A stretch of DNA of 7,700 nt from Chloroflexota bacterium. GTDB taxonomy: Bacteria > Chloroflexota > Anaerolineae > Caldilineales > Caldilineaceae. The DNA is taken from positions 1 through 7,700 of the forward strand of contig JAGWYN010000088.1 of assembly GCA_018969295.1 (NCBI GenBank), read 5' to 3'. Under the pieces are notes generated by a model. It was not told the DNA's origin, searched no databases, and saw only the letters and a list, made by a program, of their open reading frames with translations. Positions 1-6,858 of this stretch are shown here, in pieces. Both the position numbers and the translations under genes were made by a program. Every line of letters starts with the position of its first letter. Position 1 is the stretch's first letter.

Positions 1-113
<113 letters not shown>

Positions 114-136
114 ACAGCAGCACAGGAAAGAACTAC

Positions 137-166
137 GGCGGGGGGGCGAAGTTTCGCCCCCCCGTC
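137..166 (+). other. strong G7/C7 stem-loop between two genes (possible 3' end or attenuator)
   Basis: The perfect arms CGGGGGGGCGAA (139-150) and TTCGCCCCCCCG (153-164) fold into a very stable hairpin, extended at its base by G137-C166 and a G138-U165 wobble. It lies 23 bases after the stop of the solute-binding protein gene. The following bases are TGTGTGAAG rather than a T run, so it is not a canonical intrinsic terminator. It could protect the upstream mRNA 3' end, pause polymerase, or take part in the alternative pairing described in the findings. The structure is certain from sequence; the role is inferred. Confidence 0.6.
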
Positions 167-174
167 TGTGTGAA

Positions 175-190
175 GAGGGGGGGGGAAGAA
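175..190 (+). promoter_or_regulatory. G9-tract ribosome-binding region of the pyruvate kinase-like gene
   Basis: Bases 175-190 read GAGGGGGGGGGAAGAA directly before the ATG at 191. This purine-rich leader can pair with the 16S 3' end, though GAGG at 175-178 sits 12 bases from the ATG. An upstream in-frame GTG at 170 would place the G tract inside the coding sequence and encode Lys-Arg-Gly-Gly-Glu-Glu, which looks like a translated leader rather than protein. The ATG at 191 is therefore preferred. The run of nine G is unusual and prone to slippage. Confidence 0.5.
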
Positions 191-2047
191 ATGAACGGTG
201 CCCGACGCCATTCGCAGATCAGCCGATTGATTCCTTCGCTTGAAAAGCTCCGAGCCGACGCGCTGGCCCTTGTCGAAACCCACACCGACGTTTTCTACAA
301 AATGGAGGCGATGGAAAATCACAGCGCACGCAACCTCTTGCATTACCTGGCGATACGCCAGCAAGATATTCGCAAGCTGCAAAGCGACCTGAGTTCACTC
401 GGTCTCAGTTCGCTTGGCGGCCTGGAGTCGCATGCGTTGGCGACCTTGAACGCAGTGGACATCGCCTTGCACAGCCTCGCCGGTGAGAGTGCGCCGAAGT
501 TCTTGCCCGAACCGCCTGTCGACTACGTGACGGGACCGCTGATTTTGCGAGAACGAACGCAGGCGTTGCTTGGCATGCCCTCTGGCAAACGGTCGGTGCG
601 CATCATGGTCACCATGCCCAGCGAGGCCGCCACCAGTTATCGTCTGGTGCGAGAATTGCTCGGCTCTGGCATGGATGTGATGCGAATCAACTGCGCCCAC
701 GATGACCCCCAGGCGTGGCTGGCCATGATCGAGCATCTGCATCGCGCCGAACGCAAGTTGGGACGTCCTTGCAAAATCTACGCCGATCTGGCCGGGCCAA
801 AGCTGCGCACAGGCCCGATCGAAGCCATCGGCCGCATCCTCAAGATCTGCCCGACACACAATCTGCGCGGAGAGGTGCTTCAAAAGGCACAGCTGCGCTT
901 CGTCGAAGATCAGGGGGAGGGTGTGACCGCCACCACAACACCGCCGACCGTGCCGCTTTCGCCCTCTCTTTTGCAAAAAGCGCAGGCTGGCGATCGGCTG
1001 GCTTTCGAGGATGCGCGCGGCCGCAGCCGAAGCCTGACGCTTCTTCAAAAAGACGCTGCCGGTTGTTTTGCCGAGACCGACCGAACCTGTTACTTAGAAA
1101 CAGGGGCAACCGTTCGTCTTTTGCGCGATGAGCAGGAAATTGCTTCTGGGGCGATCGGCCTGTTGCCTGAAGTGTCGCCTCCAATTCTTGTCAGGCAGGG
1201 AGATTGGTTGTTGCTCACGCCGGACTCGATACCTGGTCGAAATGCACTGCTCGATCGCCACGGTGGCGTCGTCGAAAGGGCGCGGATTGGCTGTACGTTG
1301 CCTGGCGTCTTCGCAATGGCAAAACCGGACGACAAAATTTGGTTCGACGACGGCAAGATCGGCGGCCGGATCGTGGAGGTTCAACAGAACCAGCTTGTGA
1401 TTTCGATCACACAGACCGCCCTGAAGGGAGGGCGTCTGCGCGCAGAGAAAGGGATCAACTTGCCGGACACCCAGTTGAATACTCCTGCGTTGACCGAGCA
1501 GGACCTTGCCAACCTCGCCCTGCTGGCACCACATGTCGACATGGTTGGGCTTTCTTTTGTCCATCGTGCGGAGGATGTGCGTTTGCTGCAAGCAGAATTG
1601 GAGAGACTGGGTGCTTCGCACCTGGGGATTGTGTTGAAGATAGAGAATCGACACGCATTTGAGAACCTGCCCACAATTCTGTTGGCTGGGCTTGAAAAGC
1701 CGCCGATTGGCGTCATGGTGGCGCGCGGCGATTTGGCCGTGGAGGTCGGATTTGAGCGGCTGGCCGAGGTGCAGGAAGAGATTCTCTGGCTGTGCGAAGC
1801 AGCGCATATTCCTGTGATTTGGGCGACGCAGGTGCTGGAGAACATGGCGAAGAGCGGGAGACCGTCGCGTGCCGAGGTCTCCGACGCGGCCATGAGCGGT
1901 CGCGCCGAGTGCGTTATGCTCAACAAGGGGCCCTATGTCGATGAAGCGGTTCGTTTTCTGGCCGGCGTGCTCGAACGCATGGAGGCGCATCAATCCAAAC
2001 GACGCAGCATGATGCGTCGGCTGGCTATCTCGCGCGTCCAGCCATAA
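191..2047 (+). CDS. pyruvate kinase-like protein with N-terminal extension and enlarged B domain, no C domain
   Basis: 618 residues from the ATG. Residues 1-135 are a mostly helical extension not found in ordinary pyruvate kinase. The barrel (A domain) starts at about 137 (RIMVTMP). Recognisable pyruvate kinase motifs follow: MRINCAH at 164-170, DLAGPKLRTG at 199-208, KGINLPD at 420-426, KIEN at 483-486 (lysine plus metal-binding Glu), ARGDLAVE at 511-518 (metal-binding Asp), WATQVLE at 544-550 (catalytic-site Thr) and SRAEVSDA at 559-566. In the family these residues bind phosphoenolpyruvate, Mg and K and transfer phosphate to ADP. Oddities: the usual NFSH serine, a K+ ligand, is Ala; SGETA is replaced by NKGPY; about 210 residues separate RTG from KGINLPD where about 100 is usual; and the chain ends right after the A domain, lacking the C-terminal effector domain. 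It is related to the long 'pyruvate kinase-like' proteins of some bacteria. True pyruvate kinase activity is plausible but unproven. It converges with the minus-strand operon. Confidence 0.85.
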   Translation: MNGARRHSQISRLIPSLEKLRADALALVETHTDVFYKMEAMENHSARNLLHYLAIRQQDIRKLQSDLSSLGLSSLGGLESHALATLNAVDIALHSLAGESAPKFLPEPPVDYVTGPLILRERTQALLGMPSGKRSVRIMVTMPSEAATSYRLVRELLGSGMDVMRINCAHDDPQAWLAMIEHLHRAERKLGRPCKIYADLAGPKLRTGPIEAIGRILKICPTHNLRGEVLQKAQLRFVEDQGEGVTATTTPPTVPLSPSLLQKAQAGDRLAFEDARGRSRSLTLLQKDAAGCFAETDRTCYLETGATVRLLRDEQEIASGAIGLLPEVSPPILVRQGDWLLLTPDSIPGRNALLDRHGGVVERARIGCTLPGVFAMAKPDDKIWFDDGKIGGRIVEVQQNQLVISITQTALKGGRLRAEKGINLPDTQLNTPALTEQDLANLALLAPHVDMVGLSFVHRAEDVRLLQAELERLGASHLGIVLKIENRHAFENLPTILLAGLEKPPIGVMVARGDLAVEVGFERLAEVQEEILWLCEAAHIPVIWATQVLENMAKSGRPSRAEVSDAAMSGRAECVMLNKGPYVDEAVRFLAGVLERMEAHQSKRRSMMRRLAISRVQP

Positions 2048-2086
2048 AGATCCGCCACACAACTTTCCGCGTTGCAGATGCATATC

Positions 2087-2131
2087 CCCGAGCCATTCAA
2101 GGGGCTTGAAGTCGGGTCGCGGGAATTTTTT
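2087..2131 (+). terminator. possible weak terminator after the pyruvate kinase-like gene
   Basis: TTCAAG (2096-2101) and CTTGAA (2105-2110) form a 6-bp stem with a GGG loop. An outer CCCGA/TCGGG pairing (2087-2091 with 2112-2116) extends it with an asymmetric bulge. A T6 run follows at 2126-2131, nine bases beyond the stem, which is further than ideal. The position, in the short convergent gap between the pyruvate kinase-like stop (2047) and the XpaC-like stop (2135), suits a terminator. Nothing else is evident in this gap. Confidence 0.35.
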
Positions 2132-2134
2132 GAA

Positions 2135-2791
2135 TCAAGGGCCTGTCGTCGGGGCCGTTTTCTGCCCCAGCAGATCCTCCAAAAAATTCGCCCGGTTGAA
2201 CTTTTGTTCCAGGAAGCGCCCGTGTGCCAGCAGTTTTTGCGTATCGTTGGCGCTGAGGTCAACCACAACCTCTTTCATCTCCCGATCCAGAATATCGAGC
2301 TGCTCGTTGAGCAGCTGGCGTGCCGTCTTGCCGTTGCGCACAGGGTGCAGATTGGCAAAGGCAGAGGGGAGCGAGAGATAGTTCTCGAGCGCCGTCGGCA
2401 GATACTCGAAGACCGTCTGGCGGATCGTGAAAACGTTGCGGTCGCCGAGGTTGCTCACCGCGAGGATTGGCAGGATCGAGACGATCGACGCCTGGATGCT
2501 CTCGACTTTGACAAGCAACTCGGCGGGCGTGTGTTTGCGAATCTTGCGCACCAGCGCGTCGAGCTGTGCCCGAATCTCTTCTGCGGAGACCTGTGTCTGA
2601 ATCGACAGGTCGTATTTCGTCTGCTTGGGGGTTACCAGAACGCCGATCAGATAGAGCCCCACGACGATGAACAGCCAGAAATCCAGGACAAGGCCCCCCC
2701 AAAAGAGCAACAGCCCCACCAGCCCAAGCAGTGAGCCGACGATATTGGGCGTGCTGTAGAGAAAGAGCAAGAGACTGTCGCGTCTACGCAT
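2135..2791 (-). CDS. XpaC-like two-TM membrane protein (5-bromo-4-chloroindolyl phosphate hydrolysis family)
   Basis: 218 residues, ATG at 2791, TGA at 2135-2137. A GAGGG ribosome-binding site (2801-2805) lies nine bases before the start. Residues 1-15 are short and basic to hydrophobic. Two membrane helices follow at about 16-33 and 36-53. The rest is soluble, helical and charged. The stretch FTIRQTVFEYLPTALENYL (121-139) matches the 'YLP..L...Y' core typical of the XpaC family, where it follows a helix like KVESIQASIVSIL (95-107). XpaC proteins are best known next to TelA-family genes (xpaC-yaaN in Bacillus subtilis); the 'phosphate hydrolysis' name comes from an indirect plate phenotype and no catalytic site is evident. 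It is the last gene of the four-gene minus-strand operon, 50 bases after the vWA lipoprotein gene with a hairpin between them. It probably links the membrane to the TelA protein; that link is inference. The family call is by motif, not by search. Confidence 0.68.
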   Translation of the reverse strand: MRRRDSLLLFLYSTPNIVGSLLGLVGLLLFWGGLVLDFWLFIVVGLYLIGVLVTPKQTKYDLSIQTQVSAEEIRAQLDALVRKIRKHTPAELLVKVESIQASIVSILPILAVSNLGDRNVFTIRQTVFEYLPTALENYLSLPSAFANLHPVRNGKTARQLLNEQLDILDREMKEVVVDLSANDTQKLLAHGRFLEQKFNRANFLEDLLGQKTAPTTGP

Positions 2792-2807
2792 CGAATTTTT
2801 CCCTCAA

Positions 2808-2836
2808 GGGCAGGCGATCGGGGAAATCGCCTGCCC
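2808..2836 (-). other. intergenic 11-bp hairpin inside the TelA operon
   Basis: The arms GGGCAGGCGAT (2808-2818) and ATCGCCTGCCC (2826-2836) are perfect inverted repeats with a 7-base loop. They lie between the vWA lipoprotein stop (2842) and the XpaC-like ribosome-binding site (2801-2805). On the minus strand the hairpin is followed by TTGAGGG, not a T run, so it is unlikely to be a full terminator. It more likely protects the upstream mRNA end or tunes expression of the last gene. No T run lies on the plus side either. Confidence 0.5.
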
Positions 2837-2841
2837 GGCGG

Positions 2842-4446
2842 TTACTGATAGCCCCGGATTTCCTTGAAGATTGTGCTCAGCGGCTCTTTTTGTGCGTCGA
2901 AAAGCCGTCCCCCGGTCAACTCGGCAATGCCCGACATCTCGCCCTGATTGGCGTCCCCAAACAAAATTGTGAAGACGGGCACATTCTGCAATTCGGGCGG
3001 CAGCGAGCGGTGCCATTGGGCGAACTCTTGGTACGATGGGCCCTCGTTGTTTTCTCCGTCGCTCATCAAGACAATCGAATAATACCGTTGGGGGTCGGTC
3101 GGGTAGGCGGCGTCGACGGTTTCGTACGCCTTGCGCAGCGCCGTATAGATCGCTGTCCCGCCGCCCGCGGTCAGGTCCTCGATGGCTTGGCGGATGGCGC
3201 CCATGTCGCTGCCCTGGCCGGTCGGGTCGTCGACGGTGAAGTTGGTCACCTCCTCGACGTCGGCGCTGAAGGGCACCATGGTGATGATCTCGCGGCTGCG
3301 AAAGCGGGCAAACTGTCCGGTCAGGCTGGTGTCGAGGCCGGTCAACCCAAGCAGGGCTGTGCGCAGGTCGCGGAGGCGGTTGCCGTCCATCGAGCCGCTG
3401 ACGTCGAGCACGTATACTGTATGGGCTGGGCGGCGCTGCTGATCCAGATAGCCGTCGATCAGCCGATCGAGCACCTGGACATCGTTTGGAAAGGGCAGTT
3501 CGACCAGCACTTGCTTGGGAAAGCGGTCGCCCGTCTCCACCTGTAGATTTACCGGGCGGCGCAGCGTGCGCTCCATGATTGCGCGCTGCATCTCTGGCTT
3601 GCGCAGATAGTCGACCAGTTTTTGATACTGTTCCCGTTTGTCGGGGTTGATCAGCAGCAGCGGATAATCTGCCGTGATGATGCCTTCTTTGGGGTAGATC
3701 AGGTAGAGCTTTTCGGCGAGTTGGTTGTCCTGGTTGAGTTGCAGGAGCACCGACTCGTAGTTGATCAGCCCATCGATGCGGTCTTGGTTGGCCACGTAGG
3801 CGTCGGCCAGCCAGCCCGAACTGCCGGCGGTCAGCACCTGGCCGGCGAAGAACCTGCGCAGGGCCTCGGTGTTGATCTCTTCCACGCGCAGCGCGTCTCC
3901 TGTTTGAGCCAGCGCCGACGCCACGCCGACCAACGCTGAAAAGCCAGAATTGGAGGAGGCCGGGTTGGTCATGGCAAAGCGCAGTTCGCCCGCTGCGGCT
4001 TTGTCGGCAATGTCGCGCCAGGTCACGTCGGGGGCATCGATCCAGCCCCAGGCGCGGGCCTTGCTCTCTTTGACGCCCATCACCACCGGGGAGAGCATGA
4101 TCTTCTCCTGGGCGCGGATCCGGTTGTTGACTGCTGTGAGCAGGGTGAGGTACTTGGCATGGGAGAACCAGGCCAGGTCGACGATCTGGCCGCTCATCAG
4201 CCGGTCGGCGCCTTCCAGCGTGCCCACATATTCGAACTCCAGCCGGATGCCTGTATCGCTTGCGATGCGGTCGAGGAGCGGTTCCAGGTCGCGCACTTCG
4301 GAGCCTGCGAGCACGGTCAGCTTTTCTTCGCCGCCAAAACAGCCGCTCAGCGCGAGGGCAGAGGCGAAGAGGCAGAGAGCGAGCCAGCGCCAGGGCTGCA
4401 TGCGGGTCTGTCCTGCAGCCGGCTGTGTCTTCTGTACGGCGATCAT
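2842..4446 (-). CDS. lipoprotein with solute-binding module and C-terminal vWA domain
   Basis: 534 residues from ATG 4446, TAA at 2842-2844. The start overlaps the telA stop as ATGA, so translation is probably coupled. A second ATG at 4401 (Met16) would give a more normal 21-residue signal sequence. The lipobox ALSGC ends at Cys36, predicting a lipid-anchored extracytoplasmic protein. Residues 43 to about 300 resemble an ABC-type solute-binding protein: LTVLAGSEVRDLEPLL, QIVDLAWFS, and the ligand-loop pattern NPASSNSGFSALVGVASALA (161-180). Residues 343-534 are a von Willebrand A domain: the metal-binding DVSGS is at 348-352, the threonine of GGGTAIY at 431 and the aspartate of MSDGENN at 463, so the MIDAS looks complete. 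vWA domains bind protein partners in a divalent-metal-dependent way. No permease or ATPase gene is nearby, so a sensing or assembly role seems likelier than transport. The SBP half resembles the first gene of the operon. Architecture confident, function unknown. Confidence 0.85.
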   Translation of the reverse strand: MIAVQKTQPAAGQTRMQPWRWLALCLFASALALSGCFGGEEKLTVLAGSEVRDLEPLLDRIASDTGIRLEFEYVGTLEGADRLMSGQIVDLAWFSHAKYLTLLTAVNNRIRAQEKIMLSPVVMGVKESKARAWGWIDAPDVTWRDIADKAAAGELRFAMTNPASSNSGFSALVGVASALAQTGDALRVEEINTEALRRFFAGQVLTAGSSGWLADAYVANQDRIDGLINYESVLLQLNQDNQLAEKLYLIYPKEGIITADYPLLLINPDKREQYQKLVDYLRKPEMQRAIMERTLRRPVNLQVETGDRFPKQVLVELPFPNDVQVLDRLIDGYLDQQRRPAHTVYVLDVSGSMDGNRLRDLRTALLGLTGLDTSLTGQFARFRSREIITMVPFSADVEEVTNFTVDDPTGQGSDMGAIRQAIEDLTAGGGTAIYTALRKAYETVDAAYPTDPQRYYSIVLMSDGENNEGPSYQEFAQWHRSLPPELQNVPVFTILFGDANQGEMSGIAELTGGRLFDAQKEPLSTIFKEIRGYQ

Positions 4447-5678
4447 ATGTTCACAACCCGAGCGTCGTCGCCCGCAACCTGGACATCGGCGACTGCTGCG
4501 GCCGCCGTTTCTGCGCGCACCCGGTCCAGGTAGCTTTGTGATTTGCGCACTTCAGCGGAGAGCGTGGTCACACTTTGCTGCATGACGCCCAGCGCCTGCT
4601 GTTTGTAGGCGGAGATCATGTCAATTGTCTCGTAGATATTTTTGAAGGCCAGTTGGAGCTTTTCGAGGCTGACCGTTGCGCCTGCTGCCTGTTCGTAGAC
4701 TTGTGCCGACTGTGTGCGCAGCATTTCAGAGGTCGAGGCGATCATAGAGCCGGTTGTTGTGTTGAGGGCGTTGATCTGGTCGAGGACCAGTTTCTGATTG
4801 GCCAGGGCCTGTGCCACGATCACGGCTGTGCGCAGCGCCGAGACGGTGCTTGTCGTGGCGCGATCGACGCCTTTGATCAATTCCAGATTGTTTTTGCGCA
4901 CAAGGTCAAGGGCCAGGTACCCCTGGATGCTGATGGCGAGTTGGGTGAGCAGATCCTGCACCTTTTGGCGCACAGCGAAGAGCATTTCTTCTTTGACCAC
5001 CCGCGCCTTTTCCGGGTCGTTTTGTTCGAGTGCGGCGATGCGCTGGCTGATGGCCGTATCGATCTTGCGCCCGACATAGACATACTGCTGAAGATAGCCC
5101 ATCGTATTCCAGAGGTTGACCTTTTCTTCTTCGATTGCGGCGTTGTCCTTCATCAACTCATCCTGGCCGTGGTAGAGGGCGTTGAGGATGGCGTTGATGT
5201 GGCTTTGTGCCGACTGATAGCGCAGAAAGTAGTCGCGCACCTTGTCGCCAGCTGGAATGAGGCCAAAGAGTTTTTTGGGGGCCAGCAGGTCACCTTGTCG
5301 TGCCGGGTCGAGATCTTCAACGGTTTTGCGCAGGTCGACCATGGCGCGTGTCACCGGCGACTTGTCATCGAAAAAACCTGACGCCATCGACTGCATCGGT
5401 CGATCCAACATGCGATTGGAAACGTTGGCGGATGCGCGGATCTGGTCGTTGCCGAGGTTGTGGATTGTCTGCACCTTCTGCACAAAGGGGGGGCTGTTCA
5501 CCTCGCTCTGCACGACGACCTCTACGAACTCGGCCACCTTCTGGTCAAGCGCTGTCACGGTGGAGGGGTTGAGCCGGGTCATCCCTTCCGCCTGCACCGG
5601 CGTCACGGCGGGAACGGGGTCGGGCGGCGTCAGCGGCGCGGGTTGCAGCGATTCTGGCGGCGTCAAATTGAACGACAT
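4443..5678 (-). CDS. telA: TelA-family toxic anion resistance protein
   Basis: 411 residues from ATG 5678, chosen because AAGGAG (5686-5691) lies seven bases upstream; a TTG codon immediately before it is less likely. The stop TGA (4443-4445) overlaps the next gene's ATG. Residues 1-35 are Pro-rich and probably flexible. The remainder is a long alpha-helical protein with no membrane segment, so cytosolic. Family-typical stretches are LFGLIPAGDKVRDYFLRYQ (137-155), KDNAAIEEEKVNLW (177-190), EEMLFAVRQKVQDLLTQLA (230-248), SIQGYLALDLVRKNNLELI (250-268), VDRATTSTVSALRTAVIVAQ (271-290) and AFKNIYETIDMISAY (344-358). The length and the succession of helices fit the TelA/KlaA/YaaN family, linked to tellurite and cell-envelope stress resistance, whose mechanism is unresolved. 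It sits between two extracytoplasmic proteins and upstream of an XpaC-like partner, which supports an envelope-stress role. The C-terminal tail (about 390-411) is Ala-rich and not conserved-looking. Confidence 0.9.
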   Translation of the reverse strand: MSFNLTPPESLQPAPLTPPDPVPAVTPVQAEGMTRLNPSTVTALDQKVAEFVEVVVQSEVNSPPFVQKVQTIHNLGNDQIRASANVSNRMLDRPMQSMASGFFDDKSPVTRAMVDLRKTVEDLDPARQGDLLAPKKLFGLIPAGDKVRDYFLRYQSAQSHINAILNALYHGQDELMKDNAAIEEEKVNLWNTMGYLQQYVYVGRKIDTAISQRIAALEQNDPEKARVVKEEMLFAVRQKVQDLLTQLAISIQGYLALDLVRKNNLELIKGVDRATTSTVSALRTAVIVAQALANQKLVLDQINALNTTTGSMIASTSEMLRTQSAQVYEQAAGATVSLEKLQLAFKNIYETIDMISAYKQQALGVMQQSVTTLSAEVRKSQSYLDRVRAETAAAAVADVQVAGDDARVVNI

Positions 5679-5685
5679 CAATCAA

Positions 5686-5691
5686 CTCCTT
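5686..5691 (-). promoter_or_regulatory. ribosome-binding site of telA
   Basis: AAGGAG on the minus strand ends seven bases before ATG 5678. This decides the start in favour of ATG over the adjacent TTG at 5681. The 35-base gap after the preceding gene holds no convincing promoter, so telA is probably co-transcribed with it. Confidence 0.7.
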
Positions 5692-5713
5692 TTGGGGTGG
5701 TTATGCGTACTGC

Positions 5714-6796
5714 TCACTGCATGCTGCTCTGAATCGACTGAATCATATATTCCAGCATTTCGAACGTCGGCGTATCGGCGACGTTGAGGAGATCGGCTGG
5801 CACCTCCTGGCTTTTGAAAAATTCCTGAAAATAGGCGCTTTCTGTATTGCGAAAACCGTACTCCACTGCCAGGCGGCGCAGTTCTTCGTCGGTGGCCAGC
5901 GCCTCGCCCAACCGTTTGCCATTTTCCGTCAGCGGAACGAGCACATGCTTGGTATAAATGGCGGGGTCAGGGTACATCAGCACCATTTCGGGGCGAATGC
6001 TGCCGTCGGTGCGCGCAGCCTCGGCCAGAAACTGCGACTCGTAGATCATCACAAGGGGTGCCTTGCCCATTCCCATCACCAGATAGTCCTCAAATGGCTC
6101 TTCGGAGGAGTAGCCGGTCAGCCCTTGTTTGACAAAGAGTTCGGTGACGAGTGGCAACAAGGCATCGGCCTGGGTGCGGTTTTGGACAACGGCTGCGCCA
6201 TTTGCGACATAGCTGGCAAGCGCCAGGTACATTGCCGCCGAATTCGAGCGTCGGATATCGGTCGAGTTGATCAGGATGCTGCGGTTGGCGTCGAACACCT
6301 GGTTGTTTTCGAGCTGGTTCCAGCGTTTGCCCTCCTTCACAAGTTCCAGAAAGCGTGCCATTTCCAGGTGGTAGTGCCCTTCCACCAGACGGGCAACGCC
6401 ATTGGTGGCCAGGAGATCGGCGATCGGTTGCCACGTCGCCACCGTCATCGGTGTAAAGAAGACATCTTCGCCCTGAGTGCTGAGCTTCCAGTCCTGGCGG
6501 ATTTTTTCTGCTGCGGGCACGCCTGCCGGAAAACCGAAGTCATAGGGTTCGTTGCGCAGCTTTTCCGAAATCTCGCGCGAGCCCACCTTTTCATAGCGGA
6601 CCTGGATGCCGAGCCGATCCAGTGCCCGCTGCACCCGTTCGTCGCGGAAGAATTCTTCTTTTTCGGAGCCGATCAGCCCGCTGACCAGGATCTTCGGGTT
6701 GAAGATCGGGCTATTGCGGATGGAGATCACCAGCGCCGCGCCGACGCCCAGGATGAGGAGCGCGCTCAAAAGAGGGCCAAGCCAACGTCTGTTCAA
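5714..6796 (-). CDS. membrane-anchored solute-binding-like protein
   Basis: 360 residues if started at TTG 6796, which has a strong GGAGGT site five bases upstream. A longer reading from GTG 6832 adds 12 residues, including CC and basic residues, and has no comparable site. The stop is TGA at 5714-5716. From the TTG, NRRWLG leads into a single hydrophobic helix (about 6-26), LGPLLSALLILGVGAALVI, with no clear cleavage site or lipobox, so it is probably a signal anchor with the bulk outside. The rest resembles a solute-binding protein: ILVSGLIGSEKEEFF near the start, YDFGFPAGVPAAEKI, an INSTDIRRSNSAAMYLALAS ligand-loop-like region, APLVMIYESQFL, and LMYPDPAIYTKHVLVPL near the C-terminus. Several of these align by eye with the downstream vWA lipoprotein's SBP half. 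No transporter genes accompany it. It heads the four-gene operon and is followed 35 bases later by telA. Ligand unknown. Confidence 0.78.
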   Translation of the reverse strand: MNRRWLGPLLSALLILGVGAALVISIRNSPIFNPKILVSGLIGSEKEEFFRDERVQRALDRLGIQVRYEKVGSREISEKLRNEPYDFGFPAGVPAAEKIRQDWKLSTQGEDVFFTPMTVATWQPIADLLATNGVARLVEGHYHLEMARFLELVKEGKRWNQLENNQVFDANRSILINSTDIRRSNSAAMYLALASYVANGAAVVQNRTQADALLPLVTELFVKQGLTGYSSEEPFEDYLVMGMGKAPLVMIYESQFLAEAARTDGSIRPEMVLMYPDPAIYTKHVLVPLTENGKRLGEALATDEELRRLAVEYGFRNTESAYFQEFFKSQEVPADLLNVADTPTFEMLEYMIQSIQSSMQ

Positions 6797-6801
6797 ACAA
6801 C

Positions 6802-6807
6802 ACCTCC
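6802..6807 (-). promoter_or_regulatory. ribosome-binding site deciding a TTG start at 6796
   Basis: GGAGGT on the minus strand is five bases before TTG 6796. It is the best Shine-Dalgarno match near this gene and lies inside the longer GTG-initiated reading, which argues that the longer start is not used. The hydrophobic anchor then starts close to the N-terminus, as expected. Confidence 0.65.
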
Positions 6808-6858
6808 GCCTTGCTTTTAGGGGGTGAAGCACTTTGAATCGACAAATTTCCCCTGGAG

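Noticed and set aside
137..166. Canonical Rho-independent terminator after the solute-binding protein gene
   Set aside because: The hairpin is strong but is followed by TGTGTGAAG, not a T tract, on either strand, so it was listed as a stem-loop of uncertain role.
1094..2083. Long minus-strand open frame opposite the pyruvate kinase-like gene (also a 217-residue one at 395-1048)
   Set aside because: The plus strand encodes clear pyruvate kinase motifs here. The antisense translations are rich in His, Arg and Gln with no recognisable domain, as expected for shadows in GC-rich DNA.
2072..3546. Plus-strand open frames of 220 and 271 residues (2072-2734, 2731-3546)
   Set aside because: They lie opposite the XpaC-like and vWA lipoprotein genes, which have membrane helices and a full MIDAS motif. 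The plus-strand products show no domain pattern.
4575..6820. Plus-strand open frames of 268 and 291 residues (4575-5381, 5945-6820)
   Set aside because: They are complementary to telA and to the anchored SBP-like gene, have unusual Cys/His/Phe-rich composition and have no convincing ribosome-binding sites.
6797..6832. N-terminal 12-residue extension of the anchored SBP-like protein from GTG 6832
   Set aside because: The extension contains the GGAGGT ribosome-binding site for TTG 6796 and adds CC and basic residues before the membrane anchor. The shorter start fits better.
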